The notes: generated from the sequence alone by a model not told the origin. DNA of 8,833 bases from Candidatus Roizmanbacteria bacterium RIFCSPHIGHO2_01_FULL_39_8 (GCA_001789355.1 MFZI01000027.1:1-8833), one strand, 5' to 3'; numbered from the stretch's first letter, positions 1 through 5,946 are shown. Made by a program: numbers and translations.

Positions 1-627
1 AAACTCATAAGTAAGTTTTTAAATGGAAAAAAAATATTGGATTTTGGAACAGGTGGAGGATATTTCGCGCTTAAATTGGAAAAAAAAGGATTTATTTTAA
101 TCACGTCAGATATATTAGACTATCGTATAAAAGAAGCAGAGCATTTACCCTTCAAAAAAATGTATTCGCCTGTAGATATAAAATACCTACCGAAATCTAT
201 AGACATCGCTCTAATGAAGACGGTGCTTCATCATATCGATGATGAGTATATTTTGTATATCCTCGATAAACTAAGAAAAAAAGTCAAAAGGATCATCATT
301 AAAGAAGATGTTGTTTCAGTTCCTAGAACAATACAGAGATTTCGCCAGTCTTATAAGACCCAGCCAAACTTAAGGAAATTTCTTAAAATGTCCAGATTTA
401 ATCGAAAAATGTGCTTGTTTCTATTTGACTTTTTCGGGAATGTTATAGCATACGGAGTTTCAGAGATAAATTTGCCGTTCAATTTTAAATCGGTATCTCT
501 ATGGAAGAAATTGTTCGATTCTAAAGGATTTAAATTAAAGGCGAGTATTTTTTCGGGATTCGAAAAAAATAAACTTCATGGCAATTGTCAGGTATGGATG
601 GTTTTCGACAATAAAATAAAATTTTAA
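1..627 (+). CDS. Class I SAM-dependent methyltransferase, 5'-truncated by window edge
   Basis: The frame is open from base 1, so the start lies upstream; 208 codons are visible. A TTG at 37 falls inside the first motif and is not a credible start. Near the N-terminus ILDFGTGGGYF is the glycine-rich SAM-binding motif I of Rossmann-fold methyltransferases, followed by an acidic residue after the second strand (ITSDI) and a motif IV-like LMKTVLHHIDDE, as in Methyltransf_11-type enzymes. The C-terminal half is rich in Lys, Phe and Arg and probably forms a substrate-specific lid. The substrate cannot be read from the sequence. The 3' end overlaps the convergent gene by 4 bases (624-627), with no room for a terminator. 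The methyltransferase fold is secure; the role is unknown. Confidence 0.85.
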   Translation, partial: KLISKFLNGKKILDFGTGGGYFALKLEKKGFILITSDILDYRIKEAEHLPFKKMYSPVDIKYLPKSIDIALMKTVLHHIDDEYILYILDKLRKKVKRIIIKEDVVSVPRTIQRFRQSYKTQPNLRKFLKMSRFNRKMCLFLFDFFGNVIAYGVSEINLPFNFKSVSLWKKLFDSKGFKLKASIFSGFEKNKLHGNCQVWMVFDNKIKF

Positions 628-1193
628 GAGAACTTCTTCATATGTTCAATGAGCAAACCGCGAATAAATTTAGATTTAGTAATCCCTAATGCTGAACTCG
701 TCTTCTCTAAATAAGTAAGCAGTCTGGGACTTATAAAAAAATTAAATCTTTTGTCTCTTTTTTCTCGAGCATCATCGAAACATTTTCGTAAAACACTATT
801 CAGTGTTTTCTCTTCATATTCATGCACTATTAATTTTTCATCTTCGATCCCTGCTAGAAAGTGAGGTACATGATCCTTTAAAAATAAGACAATAGTCGGC
901 TTATTAAAATCTAAGGCTTTTTGTATCAAAAATCCTATGGATAGACTATGAAGTGAACACTCAAATATACAGATGTCAGCTTCTTTTAGGTGCTTCATCT
1001 TTCTGTTATATAGATCAACAAATGCCTTGCGTCCCGCGTTTTCAATAGATTTATAGTATTTTTGGCTGCTCAAGGCAAATATTTCTTTATCCAGATGAAC
1101 ATATCCAAGATTTTCAGTTTCTCGATAAATATTTTTGTAGTAGTTTTTGAATTCATTGGTACCTCTCAGTGATGCGGTAAAAAAAACTCTCAT
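624..1193 (-). CDS. Nucleoside 2-deoxyribosyltransferase-like protein with C-terminal RHH-like domain
   Basis: 189 aa, apparently two domains. Residues 1-135 resemble the nucleoside 2-deoxyribosyltransferase/DNPH1 (Rcl) fold: an opening strand and loop MRVFFTASLRG, then ADICIFECSLHSLSIGFLIQKAL followed by KPTIVLF, laid out like the family's aDvvvaEvt-pSlGvGyE-A-gkPv stretch. Glu78 sits where the family has a catalytic Glu; the second family acidic residue (G-Y-E) is replaced by hydrophobics (IGFL). A charged linker (about 136-148, EKRDKR) leads to residues 150-187, FNFFISPRLLTYLEKTSS and ITKSKFIRGLLIEHM, which look like a ribbon-helix-helix (CopG/MetJ-type) strand-helix-helix. The first domain might hydrolyse nucleotide N-glycosidic bonds and the tail might bind DNA or dimerise; both roles are inferred. 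I recall similar two-domain proteins in Patescibacteria, unverified. It lies 35 bases beyond PBP2 with its own -10 box. Confidence 0.7.
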   Translation of the reverse strand: MRVFFTASLRGTNEFKNYYKNIYRETENLGYVHLDKEIFALSSQKYYKSIENAGRKAFVDLYNRKMKHLKEADICIFECSLHSLSIGFLIQKALDFNKPTIVLFLKDHVPHFLAGIEDEKLIVHEYEEKTLNSVLRKCFDDAREKRDKRFNFFISPRLLTYLEKTSSALGITKSKFIRGLLIEHMKKFS

Positions 1194-1204
1194 AGTTGAA
1201 GCAT

Positions 1205-1210
1205 ATTATA
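1205..1210 (-). promoter_or_regulatory. -10 box (TATAAT) for the deoxyribosyltransferase-like gene
   Basis: A perfect TATAAT on the minus strand lies 11 bases before the ATG at 1193. Expected initiation about 6 bases downstream leaves a leader of about 5 bases, too short for a Shine-Dalgarno site, and none is seen. No good -35 lies at the usual distance. The box is in the 35-bp gap after the PBP2 stop, so this gene probably has its own transcript. Confidence 0.5.
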
Positions 1211-1228
1211 CACGATTCACCTTGACAC

Positions 1229-2953
1229 TTATTCACTTCTTTCAAAATACGCCCTTAGGATCTCTTTCGCGATCGGGGCCGCGACATCTGATCCTTGTCC
1301 TGCGTTCTCGACAAGGACGGTGAGGACAATCTCAGGTTTATCATAGGGAGCAAATACGGTAAACCAAGCATGAGGTGGTGCAACTTCTAGATCACTTCCG
1401 GTAGGAGCTGCGCTTTGGGATTCGGCTGTTCCGGTCTTACAACCAACTTGAATGTTCATAGTTGATGGTTCACTGTTTATAGTTCGTGGTTTTTTACTAT
1501 CAACTATTAACTCTGAACTCTGAACTTTGAAGTCAAAGAAGGGCCAGCCAGTGCCGCCCGTTGTACAGGCCTCTTTCATTCCTTGTCTAACAAGACTCAA
1601 TGTTTTTTCCGAAATGGGGAGTTTTTTACAGTTTGAAGTTGGAAGTTGCCTGCCTGCCGGCGAGGCAGGGAAGTTGGAAGCTCTTGTTAATATAGGTTTA
1701 CACAAATATCCTCCGTTTGCAAAAACTGCAGTCGCCTGATTCATCTGAAGAGGAGTAACGAGGAGGTATCCCTGGCCGATGGATAAGTTATACGTATCAC
1801 CAAGATACCACCGGTCGTTAAACATCTCTTGTTTCCAGAACTCTGACGGAATAATTCCCTCAGCTTCCTCCAAGCCAATACCGGTCTTTGATCCATAGCC
1901 AAATATATCTGCCCATTTTTTAATCTTATTGGGAGTAAGTAGGTCGCCCACTTTGTAGAAGAAAATGTCGTTCGAACGTCTTATTGCCTTTACTACATCG
2001 ACCATCCCATCGGTTTTCCCATATTGGAGAAAATACCAGTTACCGAATGAAAGAGGTCCCGCCTTGAGGGTTCCCGTATCCTCAATGAGCGTACGGTCCG
2101 TGATTTTCTTCTCTTCCAGTGCTCCGGTTGCCAAGATGATCTTAAAAATCGAGCCGGGAGGATATGTTCCCTCGGTGGATTTATTGAAGAGGGGCTTATC
2201 GCGAGCAGAAAGATAAGATGAGACAGTTTTTGCGTTTTCATCTTCAAAGGCCTGGGGGTTGAAGGTCGGTGAAGATACGAGAACTAGAATTTCTCCGGTA
2301 TCGGGCTTTGTGGCAACGACAGCCGCATGTTTACCTTTCACGAGCTCGTATACTTTCGTCTGAAGCGCCAGGTCCAATGCAAGTTGGATAGTTTTTCCGT
2401 CTTGGGGAGGAAGAAGCGAAATCGTACGAAGATATTGTCCTCTTGCATCAACCTCAATTAATTTTTTCCCATATTTCCCTCTCAACTCACATTCATAGAT
2501 TTTCTCAATTCCTTTTTTTCCGACTTTATCACCAATTCTTAGCTTATTAATACATGAATCTTGTGAAAAATCCTCCTGATCAGCTTTTTGCCGATATCCG
2601 ACTACCGGAGCGATCACGTCCGGAGAATGATAGATTCTATGAGAAGTTAGTCTCTCTAAGTTTTTTTTGGTATCGGCGGCCACGTTATTCGCCAGAATAA
2701 GACCCTTTCTGTCTCTAATGATGCCGCGTTTCGGCTCGATAATAAGCTCCCTGATTCTATTTTGTTCGGAAGCACGACTATAGTATTCTCCTTTGACGAT
2801 AGTTAACTGGAAAAGCCTGAGCCCTAAGGTTATAAAAAGTATAGTAATAAAGAGAAAATATACATAGAGAACTAGTACTGAAGAAATTTTTTTCTGACTT
2901 TCAAAATGCATCCCGCCCGATTTGCCTTTTATAAATAAGGGAAGTTTTCCCAT
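1229..2953 (-). CDS. mrdA: Penicillin-binding protein 2 (class B transpeptidase)
   Basis: 574 aa. It forms D-Ala-D-Ala peptide cross-links in peptidoglycan at the outer face of the membrane, in wall elongation. A short cytoplasmic N-terminus precedes one membrane anchor (about 25-48), then the PBP dimerisation region (about 68-180, including EPKRGIIRDRKG) and the transpeptidase domain. Active-site motifs are complete: S268-I-F-K271 after YPPG (serine nucleophile), S327-N-D329 followed by IFFY (the SxD variant found in PBP2), and K506-T-G508. Two segments are unlike the family and coincide with DNA repeats: residues about 424-441 and about 473-502, the latter directly before KTG. The domain is otherwise compact. 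The start at 2953 lacks a clear RBS; Met15 (ATG at 2911), preceded by GGCGGG, is an alternative. The symbol is by family; FtsI-like specificity cannot be excluded. Confidence 0.93.
   Translation of the reverse strand: MGKLPLFIKGKSGGMHFESQKKISSVLVLYVYFLFITILFITLGLRLFQLTIVKGEYYSRASEQNRIRELIIEPKRGIIRDRKGLILANNVAADTKKNLERLTSHRIYHSPDVIAPVVGYRQKADQEDFSQDSCINKLRIGDKVGKKGIEKIYECELRGKYGKKLIEVDARGQYLRTISLLPPQDGKTIQLALDLALQTKVYELVKGKHAAVVATKPDTGEILVLVSSPTFNPQAFEDENAKTVSSYLSARDKPLFNKSTEGTYPPGSIFKIILATGALEEKKITDRTLIEDTGTLKAGPLSFGNWYFLQYGKTDGMVDVVKAIRRSNDIFFYKVGDLLTPNKIKKWADIFGYGSKTGIGLEEAEGIIPSEFWKQEMFNDRWYLGDTYNLSIGQGYLLVTPLQMNQATAVFANGGYLCKPILTRASNFPASPAGRQLPTSNCKKLPISEKTLSLVRQGMKEACTTGGTGWPFFDFKVQSSELIVDSKKPRTINSEPSTMNIQVGCKTGTAESQSAAPTGSDLEVAPPHAWFTVFAPYDKPEIVLTVLVENAGQGSDVAAPIAKEILRAYFERSE
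1452..1532. repeat. Palindromic/low-complexity repeat inserted in PBP2 before KTG
   Basis: This stretch has the style of an intergenic repeat inside the PBP2 gene. ATAGTTGAT (1458-1466) and ATCAACTAT (1499-1507) are perfect inverted copies, and the flanks are built from near-repeats of GTTCATAG, GTTTATAG and AACTCTGAAC. It encodes about residues 473-502 (VQSSELIVDS... to ...TMNIQ), a low-complexity segment between GWPFF and VGCKTG, where PBPs of this class normally have only a few residues. The frame stays open. Confidence 0.7.
1631..1684. repeat. Palindromic repeat nested in GAAGTTGGAAG repeats within PBP2
   Basis: CCTGCCTGCCGG (1649-1660) followed by GGCAGG (1664-1669) can fold as a CCTGCC/GGCAGG hairpin. 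Copies of GAAGTTGGAAG flank it on both sides (from 1635 and from 1670). It encodes about PBP2 residues 424-441, including FPASPAGRQLPT. The same 12-base core recurs between genes at 6741-6752, so this is a dispersed repeat family, here translated in frame. Confidence 0.7.
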
Positions 2954-2973
2954 ATATTTTTTATTAGAAAATT

Positions 2974-3034
2974 AGCGTGTTTAGCGGGTTAACGGGTTAA
3001 ACATCCATAACTCGAAATTCGTTAACTCGAAATT
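2974..3034. repeat. Intergenic short tandem repeats between PBP2 and the PIG-V-like gene
   Basis: Most of the 100-bp gap between the two genes is repeat. GGGTTAACGGGTTAA (2986-3000) is two copies of a heptamer-like unit, preceded by two TTTAGCG-like units. AACTCGAAATT occurs at 3009-3019 and again at 3024-3034. The ACTCGAAA core is shared with the repeat inside the PIG-V-like gene at 3281-3308. No terminator or clear promoter was recognised here. Confidence 0.75.
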
Positions 3035-3053
3035 AATTAATAAGTAATCGTAA

Positions 3054-4244
3054 TCAACTAATGAAATAGCCCTGTATAAAAAAACCGAGCATTACTATAT
3101 GCAACAGCAGGAACATTATGGCGAGGGAGATCTTTAGGAAGTTGTTTGTGATTTGGCTGAGAAAGAGGAAAAAAGATAGGGAGAATAGTGCATAGCGTGG
3201 GATAGAAGAAAGAGTACCGGTTAAGGTTGGAAGGAGAAGATTAGCGAAAGAAAATATGTTTAAGCTCAATCGTTCAAAGTTCGAAACTCGAAACTCGAAA
3301 CTCGAAACAAATTTTAAATTCAAACTTTTTAATAAATCCAAAACTAAAACAATAAAAACAAAGTTAAAAATGATAAATTCGAATAAAGAAATGAAGTACT
3401 GGAAATTCCACGCGGCAGTGAAAAAAATATTGAAATAACGATAGTATACCTGCGGAAGTAATACTATATTAGAGCTTCTATTAGCTCCAAATGCCCACTG
3501 CGAATGGAGAAAAAAAAGAGGATCACCCGTTGTTTTGAGAAGATAGAGAGAGTAAATTCCTAGACCCAAAATCGAAGAAATTAACGCCAGTAAAAATTTC
3601 CAATTATTTTTAGTTTTAAGTTTTGAGCTGTGGATTTGATATTTGAGATTTGATATTTGAGATAAAAATATAGGGATAATCAAAAATACCCCAATCAATT
3701 TCGTCAGTGAAGCAAGAAACGCGAAGATGGCAACAAGTATATATTTTTCTTTTTTTAAAAAATAAAGAGTTAAGATAAAGAGAAGAAAAAAAAGCCCTTC
3801 TGTATAGACTGAGCCGAAAAAGAAAGACGTGGGGAAAAGTAAAAGAAACAACAACACAGAAACTGATCGGGATTTATTGAAATTAATAGAAATGAGTCGG
3901 AGATATTTGGAAAAAACAAGTAGTCCGATGAAGAAAGAAACGTTTGAGATAAGGAGGGCAGTAACCAAATGATTATTTGCAAACAAAGGAGATAGGTAGC
4001 GGATAAGAAGAGGGTAGAGTGGAAAAAAAGCCTGTTCGTACTGACTGTATCCCTGCCGCGCAATAAGCAGATAGTGGGCACCATCAAAATTGGCAAACGA
4101 TGAGATGAATTGGGGAAGATGATATTCAGTCAATATTTCTTTATAAGGAAAGAATCCTAAATAAGCTATTATCTGAGGTGAGAAGTAGCTGACCACTATG
4201 TCTAGAAACCGAGAAATTAAGAAACTAATGATGAGAAAAGACAT
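3054..4244 (-). CDS. PIG-V-like mannosyltransferase, polytopic membrane protein
   Basis: 396 aa, mostly hydrophobic, with about nine or ten predicted membrane segments. Signature stretches match the PIG-V/GT76 family and its bacterial relatives: a loop with FDGAHYLLIARQGY (about 53-66; Asp54 is the likely catalytic acidic residue), then AFFPLYPLLIR (72-82), LFPTSFFFGSVYTEGLFFLL (136-155) and a late SIPRYAL (347-353). Such enzymes use a polyprenyl-phosphate sugar to glycosylate lipid-linked or other acceptors on the outer side of the membrane; donor and acceptor here are unknown. Two charged loops (about 196-213 and 307-325) coincide with DNA tandem repeats and look inserted. It follows the PIG-L-type gene by 23 bases yet has its own TATAAT exactly 6 bases before the ATG. 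It stops at TGA. Confidence 0.82.
   Translation of the reverse strand: MSFLIISFLISRFLDIVVSYFSPQIIAYLGFFPYKEILTEYHLPQFISSFANFDGAHYLLIARQGYSQYEQAFFPLYPLLIRYLSPLFANNHLVTALLISNVSFFIGLLVFSKYLRLISINFNKSRSVSVLLFLLLFPTSFFFGSVYTEGLFFLLFILTLYFLKKEKYILVAIFAFLASLTKLIGVFLIIPIFLSQISNLKYQIHSSKLKTKNNWKFLLALISSILGLGIYSLYLLKTTGDPLFFLHSQWAFGANRSSNIVLLPQVYYRYFNIFFTAAWNFQYFISLFEFIIFNFVFIVLVLDLLKSLNLKFVSSFEFRVSNFERLSLNIFSFANLLLPTLTGTLSSIPRYALFSLSFFLFLSQITNNFLKISLAIMFLLLHIVMLGFFIQGYFIS
3281..3308. repeat. Heptamer tandem repeat (TCGAAAC)x4 in the PIG-V-like gene
   Basis: Four perfect copies of TCGAAAC, preceded by the related TTCAAAGT. It encodes part of the loop FVSSFEFRVSNFERL near residue 320, between membrane segments. 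The unit length is not a multiple of three, so each copy reads in a different frame, yet no stop arises on the coding strand. Confidence 0.9.
3633..3663. repeat. 14-bp tandem repeat (2.2 copies) in the PIG-V-like gene
   Basis: GATTTGATATTTGA occurs twice in perfect tandem (3633-3646, 3647-3660) with a GAT remainder. On the coding strand it gives ISNLKYQI, followed by the Lys-rich SSKLKTKNN, in a loop between two membrane helices (about residues 196-213). Confidence 0.9.
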
Positions 4245-4250
4245 CTCTAC

Positions 4251-4256
4251 ATTATA
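4251..4256 (-). promoter_or_regulatory. -10 box placed for a leaderless PIG-V-like mRNA
   Basis: A perfect TATAAT on the minus strand is followed by six bases (GTAGAG) and then the ATG at 4244, so expected initiation falls on the A of ATG. No -35 match and no Shine-Dalgarno site. It lies in the 23-bp gap after the PIG-L-type stop codon. Confidence 0.55.
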
Positions 4257-4267
4257 CCTTTTGTGTT

Positions 4268-4909
4268 TTATTTTCTTAGTACGAGGAAATATTCTTTTTT
4301 AGGAAGCCTGTTCAGGTAGCTCAAAATCAAATCGACATCTTTTTTTTGCGATCGATGAGCTTTCATGGCATTGACTTTGGTGTCCCAAACATCCGAGACA
4401 TCAAAGATCATATCAACATCTTGTGTGGAGTACCCCGGTGGAAAATAGATGAAATAGTCATCTAATTTCTTTTCTTCCGCAACTTGTTCTTTAGAGAGAC
4501 AGAAGTAGTAAAGAGTTTTAATCGAAGAGACATGTTCATATAAATAGCTCGTAATCATAGAAACAGCAATATGATCAATATGGCCCGAAACTCCTCTTGG
4601 TTCAAATGTCAACAGTGAGGAAGGCTTTATTCGTTTGATTACTTTTTTAATTTTAGCCGCAATCGTGTGGTAGTGTAAATTACACAGTGTTCCGTCTTTG
4701 AATCCAAGAAAAATTACCTGTTTGACACCTAAAATCTTTGCCGATTGTCTTAATTCCTGCTCACGGACTTCCGCTTTTCCACCCGCTTCGCCTTTTGTCG
4801 CACATAAAATAGTAACGTCATGGGTTTGAGAAAATTTAGCAATCGTACCTCCGGGCCCAAACGCTTCGTCATCCGGATGGGCAAAGACGCAGACGACAGA
4901 TTGTTTCAT
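4268..4909 (-). CDS. PIG-L/LmbE-family zinc-dependent deacetylase
   Basis: 213 aa, the usual length for the family, which removes N-acetyl groups from GlcNAc-type sugars in glycolipids, low-molecular-weight thiols or antibiotics. Motifs are complete: the N-terminal strand followed by AHPDDE (10-15; His11 and Asp14 zinc ligands, Asp13 the likely general base), TKGEAGG (38-44) after the next strand, GVSGHIDH (106-113; His113 the third zinc ligand), and a late AHRSQ (184-188) typical of the family. No signal peptide or membrane segment, so it is cytoplasmic or membrane-peripheral. Its neighbour is PIG-V-like, so a shared role in an envelope glycoconjugate is plausible but inferred. Its substrate cannot be named. 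The ATG at 4909 is supported by a TATAAT 8 bases upstream. Confidence 0.92.
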   Translation of the reverse strand: MKQSVVCVFAHPDDEAFGPGGTIAKFSQTHDVTILCATKGEAGGKAEVREQELRQSAKILGVKQVIFLGFKDGTLCNLHYHTIAAKIKKVIKRIKPSSLLTFEPRGVSGHIDHIAVSMITSYLYEHVSSIKTLYYFCLSKEQVAEEKKLDDYFIYFPPGYSTQDVDMIFDVSDVWDTKVNAMKAHRSQKKDVDLILSYLNRLPKKEYFLVLRK

Positions 4910-4917
4910 TAGGAAGT

Positions 4918-4923
4918 ATTATA
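4918..4923 (-). promoter_or_regulatory. -10 box for the PIG-L-type gene
   Basis: A perfect TATAAT on the minus strand lies 8 bases before the ATG at 4909. Expected initiation is within about 2 bases of the start codon, so the mRNA would be leaderless or nearly so. The intervening ACTTCCTA has no Shine-Dalgarno site. No convincing -35. It is back to back with the tRNA promoter. Confidence 0.55.
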
Positions 4924-4944
4924 GCGAAAAACAATGATATTTTT

Positions 4945-4953
4945 TGATACAAT
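4945..4953 (+). promoter_or_regulatory. Extended -10 promoter for the tRNA-Pro gene
   Basis: TGATACAAT is an extended -10 element (TGn plus TACAAT). Expected initiation is near 4960, about five bases before the tRNA 5' end at 4965. No clear -35. A later TATACT (4955-4960) is too close to the tRNA to be its -10. The nuclease gene downstream has no other visible promoter. Confidence 0.45.
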
Positions 4954-4964
4954 TTATACTATAA

Positions 4965-5037
4965 CGGGGAATAGTTCAGATAGTAGAACGCCGCGCTGGG
5001 GGTGCGGAGGTGGGCGGGGCAGTACCGCCTTCCCCGA
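4965..5037 (+). tRNA. tRNA-Pro (anticodon GGG), non-canonical D and T loops
   Basis: A 73-base cloverleaf fits perfectly: acceptor CGGGGAA/TTCCCCG (7 bp), T8-A9, D stem GTTC/GAAC, anticodon stem CCGCG/TGCGG (one G-T), 7-base loop CTGGGGG with T33 and anticodon GGG (4998-5000), 5-base variable loop, and T stem GGCGG/CCGCC. C1-G72 with A73, and G37 after the anticodon, fit bacterial tRNA-Pro. CCA is not encoded. Conserved tertiary positions are lost: the D loop AGATAGTA has A18 instead of G18, the T loop is GGCAGTA instead of TTCRANY (G54, G55, G58), and position 48 is G. It could be a divergent working tRNA, a tRNA with another role, or a decaying copy. Confidence 0.72.
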
Positions 5038-5055
5038 CAGTTTAGACTACCAGCT

Positions 5056-5919
5056 ATGTCCAAGATAACGTGTGATTTCTGTGGTAAAGTGTTTCTGAGG
5101 AAAATGCGTCAAATCAACGAAGCGGCAACCCATGGTTGGAAATCATATTGTACACCTCAGTGTCTTTCTAATGCAAAAGATAAAAGAATCTTATTTACCT
5201 GTTTTAATCCTATTTGCAAAAAAATATTTAAGAAACGTCCAAAAGAAGTTAGTTCTTCCGGAAAAGTCTACTGTTCTCAATCATGCGCAGCAATTGAGAG
5301 CAATAAAAACAGATGGTTAAAACTCCCGCAAAACCATTGTGCAAATCCAAATTGTAAAAAAGTTATTTCTCGTTCAAACAAATTCTGTTCAAATAAATGC
5401 AATGGAATTCTAAAAAGATTTTCTGATGAAGAATATAGATTAAAAATTATAAAAAGGATTAAACAATTTTATATAAACAAACATAGAATTCCATTTAAAA
5501 AAGAGATGTGGGGAAGTTATGGAGCAGCAAGGAGAATTTTTGGTACTTGGAATAGCGCAATTGAGGCAGCGGGTCTGCTTCCAAATCCCGTAAAGTTTGC
5601 AATGAAATATCTTGCTAAAGATGGGCATAAATGTGATTCTTTATCCGAGAAAATTATCGATGACTGGCTGTTTAAAAGAAAAATTCACCATGAAATTAAG
5701 GTTCCATACGGAATAAATCGAATGACGGCAGATTTTAAGGTAAAAGATGTCCTAATTGAATTTTTTGGTTTACAAGGAGAATTAAAAAAATATGATAGCT
5801 TGATGAGGAAAAAATTAAGATTTATTAAAAAGAAACATTTACATGTAATTCCGATCTATCCCACAGATCTGTTTCCTAAATCGAGACTAAACGATATTCT
5901 AAGCCCCCTTAAGGATTAA
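5056..5919 (+). CDS. Homing-endonuclease-like protein: zinc fingers, HNH-associated repeat, PD-(D/E)XK nuclease
   Basis: 287 aa from the ATG at 5056; the frame opens earlier (GTG 5002), but that lies inside the tRNA and gives an unlikely Arg-rich leader. Three Cys-rich fingers come first: C6/C9 with C32/C36, C49/C54 with C73/C77, and C95/C100 with C111/C115, each ending in a YC- or FC-type xxC knuckle. Residues about 137-177 (HRIPFKKEMWG... FGTWNSAIEAAGLLPNP) match the repeat often joined to homing endonucleases (HNH_repeat type). The C-terminus has a Vsr/PD-(D/E)XK-like layout: SEKIIDDWL (Glu198), TADFKV (Asp226), VLIEFFG (Glu235), then YDSLMRKKLRF and a closing IPIYPTDLF. Such enzymes cut specific DNA, often near tRNA or intron sites. 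No Shine-Dalgarno site; probably transcribed with the tRNA. No intron was seen around it. Confidence 0.75.
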   Translation: MSKITCDFCGKVFLRKMRQINEAATHGWKSYCTPQCLSNAKDKRILFTCFNPICKKIFKKRPKEVSSSGKVYCSQSCAAIESNKNRWLKLPQNHCANPNCKKVISRSNKFCSNKCNGILKRFSDEEYRLKIIKRIKQFYINKHRIPFKKEMWGSYGAARRIFGTWNSAIEAAGLLPNPVKFAMKYLAKDGHKCDSLSEKIIDDWLFKRKIHHEIKVPYGINRMTADFKVKDVLIEFFGLQGELKKYDSLMRKKLRFIKKKHLHVIPIYPTDLFPKSRLNDILSPLKD

Positions 5920-5921
5920 AT

Positions 5922-5946
5922 ATAAAAAATAACTCAACGAAGAGTT
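5922..5946 (-). terminator. Possible intrinsic terminator of the DUF378 gene
   Basis: Read on the minus strand, AACTC (5946-5942), a six-base loop TTCGTT and GAGTT (5935-5931) form a 5-bp hairpin followed by ATTTTTTATA. It lies 25 bases past the DUF378 stop. The stem is short and AT-rich, so strength is uncertain. In the plus direction there is no T tract after the hairpin. Confidence 0.4.

Noticed and set aside
1527..2247. Short frames on both strands within PBP2 (1527-1739, 1965-2216, 1993-2247)
   Set aside because: They are shadows of the PBP2 coding frame, which carries all active-site motifs.
3281..3308. CRISPR-like array
   Set aside because: The units are contiguous heptamers with no spacers, and no cas gene is nearby.
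3256..3438. Plus-strand 60-residue frame inside the PIG-V-like gene
   Set aside because: It stays open because of the tandem repeat and AT-rich DNA; the Lys/Asn-rich product has no recognisable features and no promoter.
5002..5055. GTG start extending the nuclease by 18 residues
   Set aside because: This stretch is the 3' half of the tRNA gene and encodes an Arg/Gln-rich leader unlike the family; the ATG at 5056 directly precedes the first Cys-pair finger.
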